A stretch of DNA of 64,000 nt from Pholiota molesta (GCA_014925825.1 JACGCK010000002.1:1116001-1180000), one strand, 5' to 3'. Counted from the stretch's first letter, positions 33,767 through 46,500 are shown. Notes: generated by a model from the sequence alone, not told the origin. Made by a program: numbers and translations.

Positions 33767-34399
33767 GATATTATGATGGCTGTAGCGGAGCACGAGTGAG
33801 ATATAGCAGTAGAAGGTGTACGGGTCAGCGTATTCGCTGTTTGGGACAGCGTTAAATTGGACAGTCGCGACCCTCAGAAACGAAATTTGTGCCAAGTAGA
33901 TTCAAATTTCCCACGATCTCGGTATACACACACTTTCAACCGACGCAGACTCCAGAGAATCAACTGAATATGCCATAAAGATCATTGAAGGCATGTGGAT
34001 AAGTCAAACGATAAGGCACGGAGAATATATACATACATATGTACATGATGAAGGACCTAGGAGGAGCTGCTACAATGTTTGATAGAATCAAAGCAGAAAA
34101 GACCGAAACGCAGAAACGGAATTTGAACGGAATATTGGTATCCAAAGATTACGAAGATGATCCTAGATTCCAGAGGCCGTAGAGATACAAAAGAAAGATT
34201 CATATCCAAGAAAGGGAGGGAGGAACACTATTTCTAATTGAAAAAAGAAGGCATTAACTTTGAATTCGAGATGCTAGACTGGCTGATAATCAGATTCATC
34301 TCTGCGAATAAGATATATTTTAGTGAAAATTTCAACTTCAAAGACATAAATAACGCACTGGAGGAGAATATAGTACATAAAGCGTCAAGGTACAGCTGC
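33767..34399. other. intergenic region
   Basis: Upstream of the TPR-like gene and downstream of the RdRP relic, both leftward. AT-rich, no conserved frame or RNA gene seen. Confidence 0.45.
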
Positions 34400-37300
34400 T
34401 TAAGCCCGAAATTCATCTTCACAGCGGTTGAGAGCACGCAAGAATGATGTGGAAAAGGTTTTGGCCTCATCGAATATGCGCAAATTCGGTGCATGTCCAT
34501 TCGGAGAATTGCTGGCTTTGATGGAGCAGAGCTCCTGGAACGCCACAGAGAAGCCAAAGCTGGAACTCAGCTTATATGCATATGATGCCTTCACTTGGTT
34601 CAGATTTGGGGTAAGGTAGATGTCTTCAAGAGGCTGGACATAGGCGCGACTGGAGGGCAGCATTAGATCGTCCTGATCAGCCTTCCTTTTCACCTTTTTC
34701 TTAGATTTGGTAGGCGAACTTTGTGCACTGTTCTTCGCGCGTGATTTCGCACAAGCATCCAACCACATTTTGTGGGCGGCATCCACGAGGGTGCGAATTC
34801 TTTGAACTTCTTCGTAAAATTCTTTTATGCCTCGTTTGTCCGTTGCTGCAAGGGCATAGTCCATGGCAACCTCGTAAGGACGCAAAAGTTCAGCATCATT
34901 TACCTCTGTTGATTCAATGGTCTCGTATCGCTTGAGGAGATCGTTGCCCTTCCTCTGACCTGCCAGTTGCAAGGAGCCAGAATATCCTCGAGGCAACAGA
35001 GGAATTTGGATTGAGGAACTTGGATTTGTACCCAAACTTCTGGCTATCGGCTTGCAGCAGACCAGGCTTTAGTCTCCATCCACTCTTGTTTGAATCTAAG
35101 AGCGTCGCAAAGCTAGTCAAATCAAACTCAGTGAAATGTTCAAATTCCAATGCAAAAATCATGCTTACATATACGCGAGACGAATGGAATGTCATGTCCA
35201 TAGCCATATTTGATAACAGCATTTCGTGCATTGATGAGTATAATCCTACGCTATCTCCACTCAGATTTGCGATGAGGACTCTTGGAAAGCTTCGTTGGCT
35301 TCTCGTTCCGACAAAAGTCCAGCACGTTGACAAAGGCTTCCACACTTTCGATATCACGAATAAAGTTGTCTTCTAGGAGCTTTTCTGGCGGTTCGTGAAT
35401 GGCTTATTTTGGAAAGCCTGTACGATTTTTGGATCACTGACGGCAATGAGCTCGTCTTAGGAAATGGTCAGATACAGATAAACAGGTATCAAAAGCGCAG
35501 AAACACGCATACCTCCATCCATGTCTTACAATAAATTCCATGTCAAGATAATCAAAAATCCAAATTAATGAATAACACACCTCCGTCTGCGAGAATACTA
35601 GCGAGACTCCTTTTTCCTTTCGTTGAAACGATAATCACGTCGGGCCATTTATCTAGCTCTCGCCTATCGACCGCGGTAACCTAATCATCATATTAGCTTA
35701 TTATTATTCGGACACACGGATATGAACCTTTTGCATATCCGAAGGAAGGCGAATCGGATACCGTCCGACCTGGAAGTGGTTTCGATGAAATCCAGCAACT
35801 TAAAGCCAAAATAAAGACGTACAAGAACCTCTCCTTCGAGAACGTGAACAAGCATTGACGTTCGAGGTCTTTGCGAGGTCTGGAGAATCTATAGTAGATC
35901 TCTCCTTCTTCAAGGACACCAAGGGGATCTGGTATGCCAATTTACATGAGAATCTTCAACTCTCAAAGATGGTATGTGAAATGAAGTGTACCTGGTACAA
36001 TAAATGCTCCCAGTGATTCCTCAATGGGTATGCGATACTTGCTGACTGAAGATTCGATAGCCTGTTTAATTATGTGTCTCATTTTGTCGTGCAGTTGCTT
36101 ATTCTTTGCAGGATGGAATCCGGCTTGAATAAGTTCCACCGTAGATTCATACAAAGTATGAGGTGCTGAAACGAAATGCTTAGAATGAGCATTTATTGAG
36201 CAATGGTCGAAGATGAATCTTACCACCACTATATGAGTTTCCGCCGGTATACGTCGCAGCCTGCACGTCCTCAAATGGAGCAACAATGTCATTGATGTCC
36301 CCAGAAACTTCCGCGCGCCCCCAATCACGGCCTTCAAACCCAAGAGCACGACTAAGAGACGCAGACAGTCTTTGAGTTCTGGAGCCCGAGATGTTGCCCA
36401 TTTTATTGACGGCATCCCAAAGGAAAAGCATTGCATGTGGTTTATCCCACTCTAGCAACGGGGCGATCTCGCGCTCAAGACCTTCCTCCATCATGTGCAC
36501 CAGAGTCTCTTCAGAGATGCCATTTGAAAAAAGATTGACGATACTCTGTGCTGTAAGCGCAATGGACGCTGAAGGTCGGGAAGGACCGACGAGATCGAAA
36601 ATCCTATGCGCACGATCGAAAGAGCGATTCTTGATCTTGTTTTGCGAGGTGCGAATCCATATCTTCGGTTCTGCTGACCGATCCGTGGGATGGAGAATCC
36701 ATAGGCCTTTGCTGCCATCGATGCGACCTTGGACTGCAGCGGGAATGCTCTCATAAGCAAGGTGTTTAACGATGTCGTGAAATGCAGCATGGTTCATGAA
36801 ACCGCAGCCATCGGTCATGAGCATGTTAGCAGGCGGATTCTTCTTTCCAACCGGCCATTCGGAAGACGCTGGGTTTTTGTTCAAGGTTAATCACCCACAA
36901 AAAAGAGTCTTTAGACTTACTGAGATCATCGATAAAATGAATATTCTCTTCTTGAAATTCCAACACAGGGACTGAGTTCGACAGCCCCAAAGCAAATCGA
37001 GTCACGTATTTGCTAATGACCTTCGAGTGAAGAAAGTTAGAAATTTAAGTTGAAATATGTATGAAAAGCCCCGCTATACCTGGCCATAATTTTTCGCTTG
37101 GTCGAGAGGATTGTGCCAGTTTATGAAATCTCGGAACGGCATTCGGAATTGGTCACCACACCATTCCTGAGAGGTTCGGTCGAAATCTTCGTTTGTCTCG
37201 ACCATGTAAAGGTGGCTATCCTTGGCATGGAAAGGAAGAAAAACTCGCCCACAAAGGATAAACTTCTTCGTCAGGAAAGCCTTCACTTTTTCGTTCTCGT

Positions 37301-39078
37301 TCTTCAAAATGTCGTCAGGTATTCGGAGTTGGAGGAATCTTCGTGACCCATAAAACCTTGCAAAGCGATAGGAACGCATCTTCTCCAAAGGCTCTAAAAC
37401 GATCTTGTATGAATCGCCATCTTTGAAGACCCGCCCAATCTGTTGGATCTGACCGCCATACCAATCAGCGACTCCTTCCCATTCTCCCATAAGTCCCAGG
37501 CCTCGGCCTTTGTTTTCCTTGAGTGCAGCTTGTTCTCGATCGAGTTCCTTCCTAAAAAAAATTGATTAGACATGAATCTGATTCTTAGATGGATAGTATA
37601 TACCAGATATTGAGATCTGAAAGTGATGGATAGCTACGTCCGGACATGAGGCTTGGAACCTTATAGGCGGAATCCGCATTACTTCCGGTCAAGTCCGAAA
37701 TATGACGTCGCACATCTTCCCAAGTCCAAGCGCCAAAGGAAACACCTCGAGCAAGTTCGAACTGTGTGCCCCATTCGACCTTTTTGTCGTCGAGCATCTT
37801 CTGGTCGTAGCGCAATGGGCAATGACCACGGCATCGAGATCTGTACCAAATAGGCTTTTGGCAAAGGCTTGTACTGCTCTCGGGATTGGTGTATCGACCA
37901 CTTGAGAAGACTGAGAAGCTGTCATTTGAGGTTGATGCTCAGTTTTCTGTGTTTTGCGCTGCGTGACGTTTGGAGATGATCTGACGTGGAAAATGTCATC
38001 AACAACGGCGGGAGACGGAGTCTTTGCCTTGTGAGAAGGCGAATCACGATGGATGGGGTGACGATCCATATGTCGAGAAGCTTTCACGGGCGCTGAAATA
38101 GAAATAGATTCCACAGATGATTGGCTACTAGAGAGATTCAAGTTGGAAAAGATGGAGTCCATGGATGATTGGGAGGAATCCGTGCTGAGAGGGGCTGGTC
38201 TGTGAGGTGACGCCGAAAGATTGTTACTAGGCCTCGGGACTGTTCATTTACGATGATGAGTACTGTCTCCCTTTAGGAAGCGCACGATGGAATTACTTAC
38301 CTTCCTCTTCCTCGTCCGTGTCATCGATGACAATTACCTGACGCGGACTAAAGTCTGATGTCTATGTTAATAGCGAATATACGTCCAAGAGCGAAACATA
38401 CTTGAGGCTCACGCTCACGCTCGCGGTGGTGCGGGCGGCCTCGACTAGGCGATGCTATACAAATGTTCAGAAAATAGAAACAAGGAAGATCTAGATAGAC
38501 AGAAGTCCGTACCATTAATTGTCTTGAACGCGTTGGCTATAGCGTATGGCGGCTACTAGGCGTCCCCGTAGGGATAGCCGAAGACTTTGACGGCGTTTTC
38601 AAACTGGTATTTGGACTAGGTTTCGCAGCTTGTAATTTTAAATTTCAGCGAGTTTTTAGGATGTTGAAATGAACACGTCTACCGTTTGTCAAGGAAATTT
38701 CGTTTGTTGCTCCATCACGTACTCGACTACACGAAGCATTTGCTTTTGCAAACGCATGCGAAACATCGTTTTTTCGAGGTGTGGGAGTGCTGATGCTGGC
38801 AGTCTGAGCCTGTCTTTGACGCTTCAGTGGCGATATAGGCCTATATTCGTCTAGGCGAGGTTCAGCACAAATCGGAGAGAATGGATGGATACCACAGACC
38901 ACTAGATTCAGCATCAGAAGAGCTCAAGTCTGCCGCAGTCGCAAAATCGGAATTCTCGTTCTGCACCCGATATGTTACGTGAGTTGAATTTCTTTTCCTT
39001 TCATTCAATGATAATGCGAACCATTTTTCCTTGGCTGGGTGTAGAGTTGGGTATCATCGCGGGCTTGAATTTGGGCAT
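34400..39078 (-). pseudogene. QDE-1-type RNA-dependent RNA polymerase, frameshifted
   Basis: RdRPs of this family make double-stranded RNA for fungal RNAi (quelling, sex-induced silencing). Exons read as 39022-39078, 38900-38960, 38683-38850, 38513-38536 (left border uncertain), 38402-38454, 38301-38361, 37830-38239, 37604-37779, 37080-37551, 36921-37020, 36224-36868 and 35992-36165, all in phase. They carry GLGLMGEWEG, RSYRFARFYGSRRFLQLRIP, KFILCGRVFLPFHAKDSHLY, MLMTDGCGFMNHAAFHDIV, AVQGRIDGSKGLWILHP and PKIWIRTSQNKI. The catalytic DMDGD is on a 12-nt exon near 35481-35492. From about 35,900 leftward the family motifs continue but jump frame repeatedly: before EGEVLVGRYPIRLPSD, at KPFT/EPPEKLLEDNF, at LSGDSVGLYSSMHE, at NAVIKYGYGH, at HSIRLAYIFATLLDSNKSGW and at GTNPSSSIQIPLLPRG. 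The last 210 codons are again open, ending at 34400. I infer an inactive gene unless the reads contain clustered indel errors. Confidence 0.8.
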
Positions 39079-39363
39079 GGTAAAGGAACGAAACCAAGAA
39101 AGGTGGGTATCCAAGAATCAGATTATCCGCTGTTACATCAAGGCGCTTTCAGATTGAGTTATGATAACGAGGTCGTGGCATCCTGCCGTTTGACGTCGAC
39201 TTCAGAACGCAGTCACAGTAGAACCAAAGTAGAACTTGATTGACGGCCATTGACAGGAATAGACTTGGTGACGTTGATATCCGTGACTACATCACGTGCT
39301 ACCGCGATAGCTGTGATGTTGTTACACGAATCGTCTTCCTGCACGATACCAACAACGACCAGC
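39079..39363. promoter_or_regulatory. divergent upstream region with CACGTG, RdRP relic and centrin
   Basis: 285 bp between the two start codons. A CACGTG palindrome sits at 39293-39298, 66 bp before the centrin ATG. Confidence 0.4.
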
Positions 39364-40057
39364 ATGTATACTTCCTCAGCAGCACAAAAAGCCAAGAGGC
39401 GCACCCATTCACGTCCAGAACTTACCGACGAACAAAAGCAAGAGATTAAAGAAGCTTTTGAACTCTTCGACACGGATAAAGACGGATGTGTTGATTACCA
39501 CGAACTCAAAGTGGCAATGCGGGCTCTAGGATTCGACCTAAAGAAGGCTGAGGTGTTAAAGCTGTTGCGCGACCATGACAAAGACAACCTGGGATTAATG
39601 GACTTCCAAGATTTCGCGAAAATTAGTGAGTTGACGCGCTATTTCGCGTACTACTTTGTCAGACTTTCCGCAAAACAACGTTATACTTCTCTTCCTCCTA
39701 TGCAAGATTCCTACCTTTTGCCACTCGTTTCTCATCCCTTTAGGTCTTTGGCTGACGCATCTCCCTCTCAGTGAGCGAGCGAATACTGGAACGCGATCCT
39801 ATGGAAGAAATTAGACGCGCTTTCAAACTATTTGACGACGACGGGACAGGCAAGATCAGTTTACGAAACCTAAGACGCGTCGCAAAAGAGATTGGAGACC
39901 GGCTGGAAGATGATGAACTGTGCGTTTATTGCTCTCGTCATTTGGCGTCTCGCTAATTTTTGACAACAGTAAAGCTATGATTGATGAATTCGACCTGGAT
40001 CAAGATGGCGAAATTAGCGAGCAGGAATTCTTCGCAATCATGACTGACGATGCATAG
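39364..40057 (+). CDS. CDC31: centrin
   Basis: Three exons, 39364-39625, 39772-39919 and 39970-40057, give about 165 residues, the usual length. Centrin is an EF-hand protein of the spindle pole body and nuclear pore/mRNA-export complexes. Four EF-hands are visible: [12 protein letters not shown] (residues 36-47, good calcium ligands), a degenerate [24 protein letters not shown] and [12 protein letters not shown]. The linker [20 protein letters not shown] and the N-terminal [18 protein letters not shown] are typical of centrin rather than calmodulin, as is the basic N-terminus KAKRRTHSR. Intron 1 is long for this window (146 nt). The ATG at 39364 opens the frame right before that basic tail. 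Confidence 0.92.
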
Positions 40058-42375
40058 TCTGTCCTCCCACCTTATGATAACCCCTGGATCCACGTCGTCT
40101 TGCTTCCCATGCTTTCGTTTATTTATCTGCATAACATCTCGACCTCACTTCTGTATTTATGTTCTCTCTCATCACATATCCAAAGTGTGACTACAATTAA
40201 TGCATGTGAGCACCCAGACTTCGTTTCTTCCGACGTCACCTTGAAAGACCCACTGCTTTCAGACTTTCAGATTTTACCACCGATGTAATAACCATGACTT
40301 CGGCGTCAATACATTGGCAAGCCTATATTTGTAGAACGGAAGTGGAGTGTTTGCTTGTCATCTTACCGGGGCGCGCGGTGAGGCGTTCCATACTTAACCG
40401 ATGCGTTCACCTGGTCATTGGCAGCCTCGCTCGGGTCGATTTGTGTGAACCAAAGGCCTAATTCTGGATGCTCACTACAGCGTGATCAACCATCCTCCTT
40501 GAATAGCTTATCATGTCCCAGAAGAGACATCGATGTTCAATGCTTGACCGCAGCTTGATGGTGACCCCACAAAGCGGACAACCGTCGCGCTTCTTTTAGC
40601 CAAAAGACCGCCCTTGCGAAAGGGTTTATCTTCGTCGAGTTGTCACTTGGTTAGTGCTTCATAATGCCACCGTCCTAATTTCCGTCTTAATACCTGATGG
40701 TTAGCGTCAACGATAAGTGCTGCGGCCCATGACCACTCTGAACCATAATGAGGCTAACTAAGCCCTCGTTATGTTCATCATACTCTCGCGGTTCTGACTT
40801 GGCTCTCGCGATGGTCTTTGCATCCCTTCGAGAAGTTGCCTTTCAGAGTGACGGCGAAACTATCCTCTGAATTATATCGGACTAATGACCATACATGAGA
40901 AATGATAGCGAAAGATTCTCAAACTCGTACGACGATGGTGAGAGCGCAAAACATCGCCGTCTGCTTATGCCTTTGACGACGGAAATGGGGTAACACCCAT
41001 GAATACAGATTCCACTCGAATCGCAGTAGAAAGACTGATGATCGCGAGTATAATGGAAGCGAATAGGTATGCTGTGCAGGTCGACCGACGGAGGCGCAAG
41101 GGTGCCTCTGTCCTTCAGTTTCTAGGTACTAGCTGCACTGGATGCCACCGGTACCGCATGGTAAGTATAGGCATGTTCTTGACCCCACATATTGATCTCT
41201 AGGGATGTAACGCATATTTCGAGCCGTCTGGCCACACGCTCCGGACTAGAGGTGGTTCCGGCCTTCGGATCTTTATCTCCAGTGTTCATCTTCCCGTCCA
41301 AACATATAACTTCTCCGAGTTGACTATCTTCTTTCCTTCGAATCCTTTGATGGTCACTCCAAACCATCGGTGGATCGAACTGTAGTTTTCTCATCGCTCG
41401 TTGATCGACAAGTGAAATTTTCTTGAAAACCAAAATCTTGTGACTGTTCTCATTTGTCTTTGTTGATCATGGCTGTCAATATTGCCTTTCAGCCTTCAGG
41501 ACATGTGCCGGAGCATGACCCAATGAGAAGATAACCAGCACTTTATTTTAGATCTTACAGTAAGAGATATATTCTGAAATGCAAGAGTGTCAGAGGGAGA
41601 GTACCAAAGAACCACAGGACGAGGGAAACGGCTGCATACGGAGCTAAGGAAAACATGGTAGTGTATCTCAGGAACTGATATAGTTGACATTGCCTGACTT
41701 GGGACAGTCTCCGATACTTATATCGATACCAATTGAATTACGGTAAGCTACGGTATTCATAAAGAAATCCGCCTGGGAACTAATTATTGCAATCATTTAC
41801 CTTCAACGATCTTTACTTTTGCAACATATGAAAACGCCTACTACTACCAGAAATATTGAAGCTGGTTTTTTATTATTCGGAGGTAGTAAAACAAGTTGGC
41901 AGGCGACGATTGTTAATTTGACGGTGGGGAACATGAGAACACCAGATCCAATAACATTTCAGGTTATCTCTCAATCTAGACATCTAGAATAGGCACAGCT
42001 GGTGTCGACGCACCTCAGCTGCCTTCAAACGATCCAAATGTATCATGCCAAGCCCGCTCAAACAACATTGACTTCCATCCAGCTTCCATCTTTCTACATC
42101 TGTTTCGACACAGTAAACATCCAGTAAAGAATCAATATTTATGTACCGTTAAAACAGGCGAGGAAGCCCAGGTGAGCATCTCATATGATGCATGCCGGAA
42201 TTGCATAGAAATGGAGGTGGGCAATGCCCGTTTGAGGCCAGAAAAAATGTGGCTGTGTTTCCGGTTTTCCCATCTGCTAACTTGGATTGTAGAGTGTCCG
42301 CTGCTTTTCAGGACCGCAGATCCCGAGTTCGGCCTTACTTTTATAGAAACAATGTGTTCCTTTTCAAAAAACAAA

Positions 42376-42477
42376 CATTTCTGTCAAAGGAATAATCAAT
42401 AGAATGTCTCTAAGTGTGAAAAGTGCATCATATCTCATCATACCCTATGGCCTGTTACTATTCCTTTGACAGAAATG
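42376..42477. repeat. 19-bp perfect inverted repeat
   Basis: CATTTCTGTCAAAGGAATA at 42376-42394 is repeated in inverted orientation at 42459-42477, with a 64-nt spacer. The flanks just outside do not match beyond one or two bases. Confidence 0.7.
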
Positions 42478-43491
42478 CTTAATTTTGCAAAAGAAACAAA
42501 TTGTCTCAACAACAGAAATAGCGAAATCGAGTTTTGCGAACGTGAAAAGGATCGCGTTCTGTCAGTAATTGGGCACGCGAGCCGCACGCGATGTGTGACA
42601 TGCCGTGACATTTCGTGTTTCTCCTGCAACCGAGCGCGACATGCGCGACAACTCGGTGAACTGAGTGCGCAGGAGCCTCGCAGTGTTATGAGAGGAGGTA
42701 CTATCAGCAAGGAGCTATATAATATAAGAATTAGACCTGGTTACAATTGCACAGACGACATGCAGCAAGCAGAAACCTCAAAGTATGTCAAGGATTGAGA
42801 GTATTTGATTTTAAATTTGCCTATGTTTCTACAGTGTGCGGAGAGACATCCAGGTAATTACAATACTTTCCCCTATAAAAATAGAATAGATTAGAGATGC
42901 TAGTGCCCATAGACGCACATACGTGCAACCTCTGTGCAGTCCTGCCACCTCGTGCGTCACGCTGTAGCAAATTTCAACATTTCTATGTCGAAACTTCTAA
43001 AGTAAAAAAATATTCTTTCATTCTTGATATAAAACAGTTATATTGACATTTTCACTCGATGTCAAGGGCACCATAGTACCAGAAATGTTTGACTAGAAGA
43101 GAGAGTCAAGTGCGGACACTTTTTACAGGCAAGCTGCTGACTAAGCAGCACGCGAACGCATTAGGAATTGCCCACCTCCAATAGAAACCAAATAGAAACG
43201 CATGCAGGGTCCGTGTATGTAAGAGTCGCCACTAAATCTTTTAAGTTACCCCGTTTGTTCTGACCACCAGGGCAAAGGCTCAAAATAGAAAAAAGCGCCA
43301 CACTCTGCATTCCAAATTGGTCAAGAAAACTTGTTTACGGCTCGAAATTCATGCAACATAATATTTGGAATCAAGTCCGGGACCAACGATAAACAGCTCT
43401 TTCATACGAGTTCAAGGACCTTTTAACTCCGACAATTAGCCATTTTTTGGTGGTGGTAAGTAAGAATGAGGGCCTCGGCCCTCAACTCAGG

Positions 43492-43543
43492 AACGACCAA
43501 GTAAGAACGACCAAGTAAGAAGTTTTGTAAGAAGTTTTGTGAC
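43492..43543. repeat. two adjacent short tandem duplications
   Basis: A 14-bp unit (AACGACCAAGTAAG) occurs twice at 43492-43519, directly followed by a 12-bp unit (AAGTTTTGTAAG, then AAGTTTTGTGAC) twice at 43520-43543. Both units share a GTAAG end. Confidence 0.65.
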
Positions 43544-46500
43544 ATTTTTTCTCCCGTTGAAATCGAGCCGCCACGGAATGGGGATCGATGTACATCGCTA
43601 ACAATTTTATACTATCTGAAGACTGGCAGGCTGTGGCTCTGGCCCATGAACTAATTATAACTCCAGACCTAGAGCTTTTTTTAAAAGTCTACTAGGATCG
43701 ACTGCTCGAAGCTTACGACAGCGTGGCATAGAAGTGAGTTCATTAATTTTTGATCAGGCCGAAGTGCAAGGTATGGCGCGTAAGCTGTACTGGAAGAACA
43801 TGCTCCAAAGCTCCACAAAATTGCGGATCGTCAACTACTGGGCCTGACGAACTGCTAGCTGTGCTCTTCCCAGATTCTCGGTTCCCCAAAATTGCGAAGT
43901 ATTAGTACAAGCGTCCGAACACTTCAAGTTTCGGACACCGCGGTTTCATCCATGTCACCATGCATATCTTGCGAAAACGATGAAATCGTATGGTCATGAG
44001 AACTGTAAAGCGATTGACATAGTCTGCAGAATAAGGCCACACAAGATAAGTATAAAGAATGAAGGAGTGCATAATATTCGCATTAGATTATTTGAGGTAC
44101 TTATTCGGGTCGAAAACTTGAAGGGAGGTAATGGGGTCGGCGCGGAGCGAGGAGATAATTGACTCGGAATACAATGAAGAAGTTATCGAAGAAGGATCAC
44201 TGAATACAGTAGCAACGCAGATATAGACGTCTATCACCAACAATTAGCGCTCCGAAATCCGAATCCTTCACTAAGGCTGACATGCACTGCTTCCCGTTCC
44301 ATCTTGCTTGCGTACATCAAATTCTTCATGATTAAGATGTCTTGTGGGTGGCGTTTCGGCGTTGTTGCGGCCTGGGATGCTGCGAATAGGCCAGACAAAA
44401 ATTTAAATTGTATGCACTGTACAGAGCGTATTGATAGACGCAGCGCTATAAGCAAAAAGAAAACAAAGCTCTAGAGGCATCAATTCGTTCTGATTAAACG
44501 ATACCCCAGACAGTCGGCAGCTTTTTACGGGGGCGTATATAATTACACCCCAAATAGGTTCCGAAATTGCTGGGAAGGATCCGTTGAGTCTTGACCCCAA
44601 CTTGACCCCACTCCAAATTCAAATTCTTCTATAAGACATCTTCAAAACGCTATCTGTACTGTTGTTACTTGTATGAGTATCAGGTTTGCGTGGGTATACC
44701 GATGGATTTCTTCGTGTGGTTTGGAGAACAAGAAAACTGTAATGAGGATTTCCAATCCTGTGGACCTTGCGAAATTAACAATAGATTTAAGTCGAAGAGC
44801 CGCATTCAAGAAACCAGCTGAGAACGAGAGGCGGAGGCAGATGGTAAGTTTGCAAAACCATAGCCCTGATCGAGATTAGAAGCTTTCTGGAAGCCTTGGA
44901 ATTTGGAAGGAGATAAGTCTGGATAGATGCGAAAAATTAAACTTGGCTGCATTTGCAATACGTTCTCCATTGGCCAAGTTCCAATAATCGGCCATGGGGA
45001 GCTCCTTATGACTGCGTCGTTCAAATGCTAGCATTTAACACAAGCATAAGCATATACTAATCCTTCTTGGTGTGGTAGTGAAAGGTTTTTGGCCTGTGGA
45101 TCTAGACAATTTGGCTAGAACTAGCTGAACACAAGTGTTGCACATTGGCCAAGATTAGATAAGAGGGCGGTCCGCCTACTGTATTCTCCGTTAACTCCGA
45201 GCGGTCCGCCATTTCCGTTAGTTCTCAACGAACAATGATCGCAAGACCAATTCGGGGTCCTACACACATATGGAATTGCAACCGCTCCCGCGTATTCAAG
45301 GGCCTTCGAGTTGGCAGTTGGAAAGTGCTCATGAGCTGTTTATTCATTGGTGAGTGTATTCAAGGCTTGAACTTCAAGGACAATAGACCATTCCTCTTTG
45401 AGAAAACAACGATGGCGCATGACAACAATTCCTATATAAAAGACCCGCGTTTTGAAGCTGCAAGCATCGACTATACGATTTCAGTACTATACCTATACCC
45501 GGAATTCCGCACGGATTGCGAATATGTGCCAAAACCGTTGTCTGGGCCCATTGGCTTAATTTCAATGGACTAGCGACATACCCTTGGGGTTCCACCAGGT
45601 CTTTTTCAGATATGTAACCTGAGGCCGGAAAATTAAAGTATTTGGTACAATAAATATATATGTCTGACAGAAACGAAGCATCGGCATTTGATTCCAAACT
45701 CGACATCACTCTTCACTCGAGAAGAGCGACTCCACGACTACAAATGCAGCAATGAAACATTTCAAATTCTCAGTTTCCGGTAAGATTCTGGAACCAGTGA
45801 CACTATGTACTTACATAGACATGGGAGAAAGAATGAAAGCCAGAGACGAACCTACCTTGGGCGGCCCGAAGGAAACGATATGGCATCCGCCGCTAGTGCA
45901 CAGGTGCACGAGCGTGCGTGTGGTATAGTTGTGCGTGTCTTGTTTCTGATCTCGCACGCTGCGTGCGTCAAGCGTGCGTCTTGCAACAGCGTAGCATATG
46001 TCAGTACTGCCTATAATTACTACTATTAGCCTTTGCCGGGCCCGAACCCACACCACAGAGATGTAAACAGCGGTGGCTCTTCGAAGTTCCATTGCAGTTC
46101 TGTCAGCGAACCACATTTACTGTGAACATATGAAGCTGCCCCGCGTAAGTGATACGACACAAATAACAGCTAAGAGAATTGAAAATGTGGGGATGGGGTC
46201 CATCAGTGGTTCCGTTCGCCCGAATACCCATCCAAAGCATTCCAAAGCACGTACAGCCTTACAGGTATACAATTATTCGAACTCTGGCCCATCGAAGAAC
46301 CGGCACTCAAATTATCATTTACAACACTTACTCTATGTATTTAAAGACCTTCTCTTACCCACGCATTTGATATAGCATGCGCGCGGCGCTACTTAGTATG
46401 GACGACTTGGAAACCCAATGACACCCACTATCAAATGATTATACAAAAAATGAGCTATATTGTCACGCTCCCTACTAGGGCGCAAAAGCGAGGAATATAA

